Source: Bacteroidota bacterium
GTDB lineage: Bacteria > Bacteroidota > Bacteroidia > CAILMK01
Assembly: GCA_013287095.1 (NCBI GenBank)
Contig: JABDEJ010000067.1
Coordinates: 1-12,054 of the forward strand
Direction of reading: 5' to 3'
DNA: 12,054 nt
In this document: positions 1 through 5,144 of the stretch, one piece after another
Layout of the letters: each line of letters begins with the position of its first letter
Position numbering within the stretch: position 1 is the stretch's first letter
Made by a program: the position numbers and the translations under genes
The notes under the pieces: model-generated
Told to the model about the DNA's origin: nothing
The model's input: only the letters and a program-made list of their open reading frames with translations
The model's database searches: none

Positions 1-1
1 T

Positions 2-286
2 TTTACGCCATACAATCAGGATGGGGTCAATGATTATTTCGCACCACAAGGGGTTTATATTAAGACCTACGATATGAGGATATATAACAGGTGGGGAGAA
101 CTCATCTATTCAGAGCAAATCCCCCTGCCCCCTTTAAAAGGGGGAATTATGTCCCAACCTCACGGTTGGGATGGGACGTACAAAGGCGAGTTTGTTCAGC
201 AGGGGGTTTATATCTACCTTATAACAGTCACGGACTACAACGGCAAGCAGAGCTATTTTAAAGGGACGATTACGATGTTTGAATAG
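2..286 (+). CDS. C-terminal end of a large secreted protein with a T9SS type-B sorting domain (gliding-motility-associated C-terminal domain), 5' truncated
   Basis: The reading frame is open from base 2 to the TAG at 284-286, giving the last 94 residues; the start lies outside the window. The fragment has the landmarks of the type-B C-terminal sorting domain: an FTP...DGVND start (residues 1-11), an IYNRWGE core (27-33), a GWDGTYKG block (55-62), QGVYIYLI (67-74) and a final G-T-I-T strand. Proteins with this domain are exported by the Sec system and then through the outer membrane by the type IX secretion system, which recognises this domain. The passenger part is missing, so the function of the whole protein cannot be told. 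The loop between IYS and GWDG is about 10 residues longer than I expect for the family, and the extra stretch is encoded by a C/G-rich palindrome (see 118-171). Domain identity is high confidence; the rest of the protein is unknown. Confidence 0.88.
   Translation, partial: FTPYNQDGVNDYFAPQGVYIKTYDMRIYNRWGELIYSEQIPLPPLKGGIMSQPHGWDGTYKGEFVQQGVYIYLITVTDYNGKQSYFKGTITMFE
118..171. repeat. Pair of palindromic elements embedded in frame in the sorting-domain gene
   Basis: Two adjacent inverted repeats are visible. In the first, five Cs at 128-132 (and another five at 121-125) face five Gs at 140-144 across a T/A-rich centre, in the pattern C5-TTTAAAA-G5. In the second, TCCCAACC (152-159) and GGTTGGGA (164-171) form a perfect 8-bp stem with a 4-base loop. 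The first encodes a PLPPLKGG segment that lengthens a variable loop. The second encodes the residues leading into the conserved GWDG motif. Similar C-run/G-run palindromes are, to my recollection, common dispersed repeats in Bacteroidota genomes. That this one is a mobile or dispersed element is inference from a single copy. Confidence 0.55.
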
Positions 287-289
287 TTT

Positions 290-324
290 CAGTCATCAGT
301 TGGCAGTCATCGGTCAACAGTAAT
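290..324. repeat. Degenerate heptamer array, left arm, inverted relative to the main array
   Basis: Five consecutive 7-base units begin with C[A/G]GT: CAGTCAT, CAGTTGG, CAGTCAT, CGGTCAA and CAGTAAT (290-324). They start 3 bases after the stop codon of the sorting-domain gene. Read on the other strand they match the unit of the larger array at 362-513, so the two arrays form an inverted pair around a 37-base spacer. GTCAACAGTAA at 313-323 and its exact reverse complement at 359-369 are the best-matched part. Pairing can extend imperfectly to about 301-323 with 359-381. Confidence 0.75.
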
Positions 325-361
325 GAGTGTTTGCAATAGATTCGGATGTAAAGTGTGGTTA

Positions 362-513
362 CTGTTGACTGCTGACTGCTGACTGCTGACTGTTGACTGC
401 TGACTGTTGACTGTTGACTGCTGACTGCTGACTGTTGACTGTTGATTGTTGACTGTTGACTGTTGACTGCTGACTGTTGACTGTTGACTGCTGACTGTTG
501 ACTGTTGACTGTT
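362..513. repeat. Tandem heptanucleotide array, 21 full units of CTG[T/C]TGA
   Basis: Twenty-one uninterrupted 7-bp units run from 362 to 508, with a partial unit to 513. Twelve are CTGTTGA, eight are CTGCTGA and one (446-452) is TTGTTGA. From 453 the order of variants is T,T,C,T,T,C,T,T, a 21-bp higher-order period, which suggests growth by duplication of blocks of three. The period is not a multiple of three, and the open frames on the minus strand are low-complexity Q/S/T/V repeats, so I do not consider the array coding. On the minus strand the unit is a rotation of CAACAGT, which I recall as the STRR3 heptamer described in heterocystous cyanobacteria. The array ends 90 bases before the start of the thioredoxin-like gene. 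Between 514 and 603 lie a C-run, an A-run and a possible promoter box. Confidence 0.95.
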
Positions 514-569
514 TCCCCCCTTCCAAAAAAAAATCCTCAAACAAGGCACGATTTTGGCTTTCTAAGTGA

Positions 570-577
570 TATTTTTG
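570..577 (+). promoter_or_regulatory. Possible Bacteroidota -7 promoter box (TAttTTTG)
   Basis: TATTTTTG matches the Bacteroidota -7 consensus TAnnTTTG and ends 26 bases before the preferred ATG at 604. A TTTG at 553-556 could serve as the -33 box, but the 13-base spacing is shorter than the usual 19-21, so support rests on the -7 box only. AT-rich sequence makes chance matches common. Confidence 0.3.
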
Positions 578-603
578 CACCAAACGACGAAAAAAACGTA
601 AAA

Positions 604-2076
604 ATGAGAAGTGTTTATTTATTTATTTTAATGATTTTTCCGCTCACTTACAGTGCTTTGGGCGCTGGTACACCAGAGGGCCACGATATCCGGATCACGA
701 TCAAAGGATTGAAAAAGGATACCCTGGTACATATTGGCAATTATTATGGGGCCAATCGTTATGTTGCACAGGATTCCGCCAGGGCTGATGCAAAAGGTAT
801 GCTGCATTTCAAAGGCGACAAGCCACTTCCGGAAGGGGTTTATATTTGTACCTTCCCGAAAGGCTATTTTGATTTCCTGGTGACAACACAGTCATTTTCT
901 CTCGAAACGGATACCACTGCGCCGGAACTGGACATGAAGATAAAAGGCTCGGAAGAGAATTCTATTTTTTACCAGTATCACAAATACACGGTAAGCCTCG
1001 GGAAAACGGCTGACTCTATCCAAAAAATCCTGTCAAAAAGAAAGAATGCCGATAGTGTTAAAATGCTCAGGGGCAAACTTATGGTATTGGACAAAGGTGT
1101 AGATTCGTTCCGGACAGCATTTATGGCAAAGTACCCTAACAGCTTTTCTACCAAACTGTTAAAATCGCTTCCTCCGCCTCATATCCCCGATACACCCAAA
1201 CTTCCGAATGGACAAAAAGACTCTACCTTCCCATACAGGTATTATAAATCACATTATTTTGACAATATCGATTTCTCAGACGGACGGATCACCAGGACAC
1301 CGTTCTTCGAAGGAAAACTGAAAGATTACTTCAAAGATCTGGTTGTGCCAATGCCCGATTCGATCATAAAAGATGCAAGTACACTCATTGAAAAGTCGAA
1401 AGCGAACGATGATATGTTTAAGTATGTACTGTCATGGATTGTGAACCATTACGATGAATCACAGTACATGGGCATGGATGCAGTTACATCAAACCTGATT
1501 GAAACCTATTTCCTTACAGGGCAGGCAAAATGGGTAACCCCAACCCAGATTACCGGTATGCGCAAGCGTGACAGTATTGTATCACATCTCCTTATTGGCA
1601 AAACAGCCCCTGACCTGTACCTGACAGACAGCAGTGGAAAAGTGATAACGCTATACAGCATGCACAACAAGTACACTATCTTATATTTTTGGGATGCTAC
1701 CTGCGGGCATTGTCAACATGCGACGCCTATCCTCCATGAATTCTATCAAAAGAACAAAGAAAAATATGGTTTTGGGGTATATGCGGCTACAATAGAGCGT
1801 AAGACAGTGGACTGGAAGAAATACATCAATGAACATAAAACAGGAGATTGGATAAATGTCTGGGACTCTTATACGGTGACAGATTTCAACAAGATGTACG
1901 ACATATACAGCACCCCTGTTATCTATATCCTTGACAAGAATTTTAAGATCATTGCCAAAAGGCTTGATGTCACCCAACTTGATGACTTCTTCAAGCACCT
2001 GGAAAAGAATGAAAATTCAGGTACCATTAAGATGGCACAGCCAGACGATGACCCAATGCCTGGTGTCAAGCAATAA
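604..2076 (+). CDS. Secreted thioredoxin-like (TlpA/redoxin family) protein with DUF4369-like N-terminus
   Basis: Predicted periplasmic thiol-disulfide oxidoreductase of 490 residues. The frame stays open upstream to a TTG in the heptamer array, but the ATG at 604 is preferred. It opens directly with a Sec signal peptide (basic start, hydrophobic core to about residue 16, cleavage likely near A-L-G-A at 18-21) and is preceded by an A-rich stretch typical of this phylum. Residues about 25-120 look like the beta-rich DUF4369 domain; about 210-340 is helical and resembles DUF5106. The C-terminal thioredoxin fold (about 350-475) has a CGHC redox site (C367, C370) after a F-W-D-A-T strand, and the cis-proline motif TP at P438. 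CGHC is the motif of protein disulfide isomerases. No lipobox is seen, so it is probably soluble. The substrate is unknown. The glycosyltransferase at 2113 follows 36 bases later and may be co-transcribed. Confidence 0.85.
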   Translation: MRSVYLFILMIFPLTYSALGAGTPEGHDIRITIKGLKKDTLVHIGNYYGANRYVAQDSARADAKGMLHFKGDKPLPEGVYICTFPKGYFDFLVTTQSFSLETDTTAPELDMKIKGSEENSIFYQYHKYTVSLGKTADSIQKILSKRKNADSVKMLRGKLMVLDKGVDSFRTAFMAKYPNSFSTKLLKSLPPPHIPDTPKLPNGQKDSTFPYRYYKSHYFDNIDFSDGRITRTPFFEGKLKDYFKDLVVPMPDSIIKDASTLIEKSKANDDMFKYVLSWIVNHYDESQYMGMDAVTSNLIETYFLTGQAKWVTPTQITGMRKRDSIVSHLLIGKTAPDLYLTDSSGKVITLYSMHNKYTILYFWDATCGHCQHATPILHEFYQKNKEKYGFGVYAATIERKTVDWKKYINEHKTGDWINVWDSYTVTDFNKMYDIYSTPVIYILDKNFKIIAKRLDVTQLDDFFKHLEKNENSGTIKMAQPDDDPMPGVKQ

Positions 2077-2086
2077 ACAGAAGGTT

Positions 2087-2105
2087 CATTGAAATTTATT
2101 CAATG
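2087..2105 (+). other. Hairpin between the thioredoxin-like gene and the glycosyltransferase gene
   Basis: CATTGAA (2087-2093) and TTCAATG (2099-2105) form a perfect 7-bp stem with a 5-base ATTTA loop, extendable by G-T pairs to 2085-2107. No T-run follows, so it is not a standard intrinsic terminator. The right arm runs into a GGGG (2105-2108) just before the ATG at 2113, so the hairpin could partly cover that ribosome-binding region. It may instead act as a weak terminator or as an mRNA processing or stability element. Confidence 0.35.
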
Positions 2106-2112
2106 GGGCTAA

Positions 2113-3453
2113 ATGCCTATTTTTGTTCTTTCTGCTTATTTGAAACGCGTACTCTATATAATCTACTACTGGCCACCTTGCGGGGGAATAAGTGTATTAC
2201 GCAACCTTAAGTTTGTCAAATATTTCAGGGAATTCGGATGGGAACCTGTGGTATTTGCTCCTGAAGATGCCAATTACCCAGTGATAGACCCTACTACCGC
2301 TAAGGATATCCCTCCAGGCACCGAGGTCATCAAAACAAAGGCCGTAGAGCCATTTGCGATTTTCAACCTGCTGCAGGGTAGAAAAATGGACAGCCGGGTA
2401 AAAGATGTTTTCCTTGTAAGAGAGGCAAGGCCCGGCATTATGCATAAATTAGGGGTTTGGGTACGGGGCAATCTTTTTATCCCTGACGCCCGAATGCTTT
2501 GGATCAACCCTTCGGTAAAGTACCTGCGTAAGTACCTGAAAACGCATCATATTGATGCCATTATATCTTACGGCCCGCCGCATTCTACCCATCGGATTGC
2601 CTATCGTATCCATAAAGAAACAAATATTCCATGGATCGCTGATTTCCAGGATCCCTGGACCCAGATTGACTATTTTGAAAAATTCATGTTAACTGATTTT
2701 GCCCGCAAAAAGCATCAAACCCAGGAAAAGGAAGTACTTGAATCAGCGGATAAAGTGGTAATGGTAAGCCCTTCATGGCGGAAAGACATGGCAGAACTTG
2801 GAGGACGCCCTGTCGAATATATTCCATTTGGTTATGATGAAGATGATTTCAGGAATACAACCCCAAAAGACAATGGAAACAAATTCGTTATCAGTCATTA
2901 TGGCACCCTGGGAACAGACCGCAACCCGGAACAATTATGGACTGTTTTGGCTGAAATGATGTCGGAAGTGCCTGGTTTTGAGTCTCATTTGTTGATTGAT
3001 CTTGCCGGGGTTGTTGATTACAGCGTTTTTCACTCCATAGAAGAATCAGGACTAAAGGATAAGCTGCGGTATGTTCCTTTTATGACCAAAGATAAAGTCA
3101 TTGAGGGTATGCTTGGATCTGATGTGCTGTTACTATTGCTCAATAAAGGCTTTGGGGACTATAATGTCAAAGGCCGTATTCCGGCCAAATTATTTGAATA
3201 CCTTGGTAGTAAAAGGCAAGTACTTGTTATCGGACAGGCAGACAGCGATGTGGCGAATATAATATCAGAGACAAATGCCGGATTAACCATCGATTATGAC
3301 AATACTGAAGCTTTGAAATCAAACCTGATAAGATTTTATGAAGCCTGGAAAGAAGGCAAACAACTATATAGCCCGCAAAACATTGAAAAATACAGTTTTA
3401 AAAACCTAACGGGCCAGATGGCGGCTTTACTTGATGAGATATCATCAAAATAA
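2113..3453 (+). CDS. GT-B fold glycosyltransferase (GT4-like)
   Basis: A probable glycosyltransferase of 446 residues that would transfer a sugar from a nucleotide donor to a cell-surface glycan or lipid acceptor in the cytoplasm; donor and acceptor cannot be told. The N-terminal Rossmann half starts with R-V-L-Y-I-I-Y-Y-W-P-P-C-G-G (about 12-25), the glycine-rich loop typical of this group, and carries GPPHSTH and ADFQDPW motifs near residues 154-180. The C-terminal half has SHYGTLG (about 261-267) and a donor-binding segment AKLFEYLGSKR (about 358-368) with the conserved glutamate. The ATG at 2113 gives a 10-residue leader not expected in the family. A TTG at 2140 would give the usual start with K-R-V-L-Y, so the true start is open. 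No transmembrane segment is evident. It lies 36 bases after the thioredoxin-like gene. Confidence 0.85.
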   Translation: MPIFVLSAYLKRVLYIIYYWPPCGGISVLRNLKFVKYFREFGWEPVVFAPEDANYPVIDPTTAKDIPPGTEVIKTKAVEPFAIFNLLQGRKMDSRVKDVFLVREARPGIMHKLGVWVRGNLFIPDARMLWINPSVKYLRKYLKTHHIDAIISYGPPHSTHRIAYRIHKETNIPWIADFQDPWTQIDYFEKFMLTDFARKKHQTQEKEVLESADKVVMVSPSWRKDMAELGGRPVEYIPFGYDEDDFRNTTPKDNGNKFVISHYGTLGTDRNPEQLWTVLAEMMSEVPGFESHLLIDLAGVVDYSVFHSIEESGLKDKLRYVPFMTKDKVIEGMLGSDVLLLLLNKGFGDYNVKGRIPAKLFEYLGSKRQVLVIGQADSDVANIISETNAGLTIDYDNTEALKSNLIRFYEAWKEGKQLYSPQNIEKYSFKNLTGQMAALLDEISSK

Positions 3454-3457
3454 TAGA

Positions 3458-3477
3458 AACTAACAGTCTCATTAGTT
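3458..3477 (+). terminator. Weak hairpin after the glycosyltransferase gene
   Basis: AACTAA (3458-3463) and TTAGTT (3472-3477) form a 6-bp AT-rich stem with an 8-base loop, 5 bases after the stop codon. The sequence that follows is AT-rich but has no clean T-run. Position suggests a terminator, but the predicted stability is low. Confidence 0.25.
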
Positions 3478-3493
3478 GTTATGTATAATATTG

Positions 3494-3528
3494 GCCTCAC
3501 CCTCGGCCCTCTCCTAAAGGAGATGGAG
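3494..3528. repeat. Pyrimidine/purine palindromic element between genes
   Basis: The intergenic sequence contains a CCTCACCCTCGGCCC stretch followed by TCTCCT (3510-3515), an AA centre and AGGAGA (3518-3523), then TGGAG. It is GC-rich compared with its AT-rich surroundings and has a short perfect palindrome at its core. I recall near-identical sequences as dispersed intergenic repeats in Bacteroidota. From this window only one copy of this type is seen, so the dispersed nature is inference. It lies 44 bases before the start of the acidic protein at 3573. Confidence 0.5.
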
Positions 3529-3572
3529 TAAAATGGCTTTAAATTTGCAGATGATCATTAAAAAACAATAAT

Positions 3573-3890
3573 ATGGGACGCAAGAGAAAAAACAATGCTG
3601 TAGCCCAGGTACATCCTGAACTTAAAGGACTTGATTTGAAAATAAATGAATTCGGTGAAATCATTTCCAATATAGATGTGGATAAACTCAATGAGTTTCT
3701 TACCAAGACCGTACCCGATAAAAAACTGATAAACAGGTCTGACGACAAGTACCAGCAGGAGTTCAAAGAGCTTGGCCTGGGTGGTGATGAGGATGAGGAA
3801 GAAAACCTGCTTGAAGAAGAAATTGAAGAAGATGAAGATAATCCGGATGTCATCCTTGGAGATTTGGATGATGAGGATATTAAGAAATAG
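3573..3890 (+). CDS. Small acidic protein of unknown function
   Basis: A 105-residue protein with two contrasting parts. The first ten residues are basic (G-R-K-R-K-N). Residues 15-70 look like a folded helical region (L-K-G-L-D-L-K-I-N-E-F-G-E-I, then a D-K-L-N-E-F-L segment). From about 73 onward almost every residue is D or E, mixed with a few leucines. There is no signal peptide or membrane segment, so it should be cytoplasmic. The ATG at 3573 follows an A-rich stretch, as is usual in this phylum, and the coding bias is normal. A basic start and acidic tail would suit a nucleic-acid or ribosome-associated factor or a chaperone-like partner, but this is a guess from composition. I do not recognise the family. 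It converges with the minus-strand glycosyltransferase, with 9 bases between the stop codons. Confidence 0.75.
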   Translation: MGRKRKNNAVAQVHPELKGLDLKINEFGEIISNIDVDKLNEFLTKTVPDKKLINRSDDKYQQEFKELGLGGDEDEEENLLEEEIEEDEDNPDVILGDLDDEDIKK

Positions 3891-3906
3891 AAATATCTTC
3901 TATTTC
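3884..3906. terminator. Possible bidirectional terminator between convergent genes
   Basis: GAAATAG (3884-3890) and CTATTTC (3900-3906) form a 7-bp perfect stem with a 9-base loop. The stem contains the stop codons of both convergent genes: TAG of the acidic protein at 3888-3890 and TAG of the minus-strand gene at 3902-3900. The stem is AT-rich and therefore weak. The symmetric position suggests it could end transcription from either side. Confidence 0.35.
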
Positions 3907-4820
3907 CCCATATTCAATTTCTGTTCATAAAACCCAATCAGTTTCCCAACAAGAATTTTATTTGAATATTCTTTTTCAGCGAGTTGTCTTGCATTTTTAC
4001 CGATACGGTTGGCAAGATCCGGGTTATTAATACATTTTTTGATGGCGTTGATGAATTCATCGGGTTCGTCTGCAATTAATATATCTGTTTCATCTTCATA
4101 ATCAATACCTTCTGCCCCAATACTTGTTGAGACAATGGTTTTACCAAGCGCCAACCCTTCTATAATTTTGATCCTCATGCCGCTGCCTGATAATAGAGGC
4201 ACAACCATAATGGATTTGCTGTTCATAAAATCAACGGCGTTTTCCACTTCGCCCACTGCTACAACCCCTACCCTATCAAGTTTATTAAGCCAATCAGGCA
4301 TGTTGCGGCCCGCTATATAGAATTTCAGTTTGGGGAAAGCGGTATGTAACTTAGGCCAGATTTCTTTTAAAAACCATTCAATGCCTTGCACGTTTGGCAT
4401 CCAGTTTAGAGCCCCAAGATGAAATATCCCCGGCCAGTCTTTTTTAGATTTATCAATAACATAATCTTCCAGGTCTAACCCGGCAGGGGATACAAAAACG
4501 GATGCATCGGTATTCATTGCCTCAAATAACTCAGCATCCACACTGGTAATCGGAATAAGAAAATCAACCTTTTCAATTGCCTTTGCTTCAAAATGAAGGA
4601 GACGCTTTGTAAGGATATTCAAATACATCCGCTTGACCGGGTTGCGTTCAGAATCTGCCAGTCTTTCCCATACCAGGTATTCCAGGTTATGTGCCCGCAG
4701 TGATATTTTTGCTTTGCTGTACTTTCTGATAGTATCAATATAAAGGCACATATGAAGCCCTTCTATCTGTATAATATCAAAAATCGTATTGCTGGAGGAT
4801 TTTAACCAGCTCCTTTTCAA
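3900..4820 (-). CDS. C-terminal fragment of the frameshifted glycosyltransferase
   Basis: This frame can be opened from a TTG at 4820, but its first 14 residues are out-of-frame reading of the upstream half. Homology-like sequence begins at D-I-I-Q-I-E-G, right after the five-T run. The remaining 292 residues hold the rest of the N-terminal domain and the complete donor-binding domain, including the G-S-G-M-R-I-K-I-I-E-G-L motif and a conserved GAEGI segment. An A-G-G-A-G sequence lies inside the overlap, but no good start codon follows it at normal distance, so independent translation is doubtful. Confidence 0.7.
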   Translation of the reverse strand: MKRSWLKSSSNTIFDIIQIEGLHMCLYIDTIRKYSKAKISLRAHNLEYLVWERLADSERNPVKRMYLNILTKRLLHFEAKAIEKVDFLIPITSVDAELFEAMNTDASVFVSPAGLDLEDYVIDKSKKDWPGIFHLGALNWMPNVQGIEWFLKEIWPKLHTAFPKLKFYIAGRNMPDWLNKLDRVGVVAVGEVENAVDFMNSKSIMVVPLLSGSGMRIKIIEGLALGKTIVSTSIGAEGIDYEDETDILIADEPDEFINAIKKCINNPDLANRIGKNARQLAEKEYSNKILVGKLIGFYEQKLNMGK

Positions 4821-5112
4821 ATTCCCGGCTATAAAAACGTGAAATATGATATGATTTCTGTGTAAAAAAAAGATTTACAGCAGCATTCAATGCCTTAATA
4901 TCAGTATTGATATCAATAAATTTATATGACCAAAGGTCTTTTAATAGCTTCGGAACATCCTGCGAGTCAACATGATGCTTACGGGTATTAAGACATAGAA
5001 GATGAAGCTCCTGCCCTGCATGGTAAAAACCTTTTGTCATATTAAGCATGGCAATGGCACCGCCATCATTTGGAGGCCAGGGTACACGGTTGCATATCTG
5101 TAGAATTCGCAT
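4777..5112 (-). CDS. N-terminal fragment of the frameshifted glycosyltransferase
   Basis: This frame encodes 111 residues, starts with ATG at 5112-5110 and stops at TGA 4779-4777, just after the five-T run. It contains only the start of the N-terminal Rossmann domain, with the P-W-P-P-N-D-G-G loop at about residues 11-18 and the A-I-A-M-L-N-M-T-K helix. Alone it lacks the donor-binding half and should not be active. The start codon is 4 bases from the heptamer repeat at 5117-5144, so the repeat occupies the place of the ribosome-binding region. Confidence 0.7.
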   Translation of the reverse strand: MRILQICNRVPWPPNDGGAIAMLNMTKGFYHAGQELHLLCLNTRKHHVDSQDVPKLLKDLWSYKFIDINTDIKALNAAVNLFFTQKSYHISRFYSREFEKELVKILQQYDF

Positions 5113-5116
5113 AATT

Positions 5117-5144
5117 AGGAGACAGGAGTCAGGAGTCGGGGGTT
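5117..5144. repeat. Heptamer repeat overlapping the 3' end of the LptF/LptG gene
   Basis: On the plus strand the units are AGGAGAC (5117-5123), AGGAGTC (5124-5130) and AGGAGTC (5131-5137), followed by a diverged GGGGGTT (5138-5144). On the minus strand this reads as units of the GACTCCT type. It covers the stop codon of the permease gene (5131-5129) and all but a few bases of the gap to the next start (5112). It has the same 7-bp period as the arrays at 362-513, 6700-6741 and 10119-10146. Confidence 0.7.

Larger units (their letters stand above)
3900..5112 (-). pseudogene. GT-B glycosyltransferase, interrupted by a one-base frameshift
   Basis: The two overlapping minus-strand reading frames (5112-4777 and 4820-3900) are two halves of one glycosyltransferase of the GT4-like type. 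Removing one T from the run of five T (4783-4779, minus-strand reading) joins Q-Y-D-F to D-I-I-Q-I-E-G without a break and gives 403 residues, a normal family length. The N-terminal half opens with M-R-I-L-Q-I-C-N-R-V-P-W-P-P-N-D-G-G, the usual first strand and glycine loop. The C-terminal half has LRAHNLEYLVWERL, a FHLGALNWMPN start of the donor domain, PKLKFYIAGRN, and a SGSGMRIKIIEGLALGK donor-binding motif. The start is 16 bases after the stop of the LptF/LptG gene, so they are probably one transcript and a surface-glycan role is likely. The break may be a true mutation, a sequencing error in the homopolymer or, less likely, a +1 recoding site. Confidence 0.85.

Noticed and set aside
362..513. 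CRISPR array
   Set aside because: The repeat is a contiguous 7-bp tandem without spacers, and no cas genes are present.
307..583. Two minus-strand open frames through the heptamer array
   Set aside because: They translate to Q/S/T/V repeats only because the 7-bp unit has no stop codon in those frames; there is no folded domain and no convincing start. Considered non-coding.
505..603. Upstream extension of the thioredoxin-like gene to the TTG at 505
   Set aside because: The extra 33 residues begin inside the repeat and have no signal character; the ATG at 604 begins exactly at a good signal peptide.
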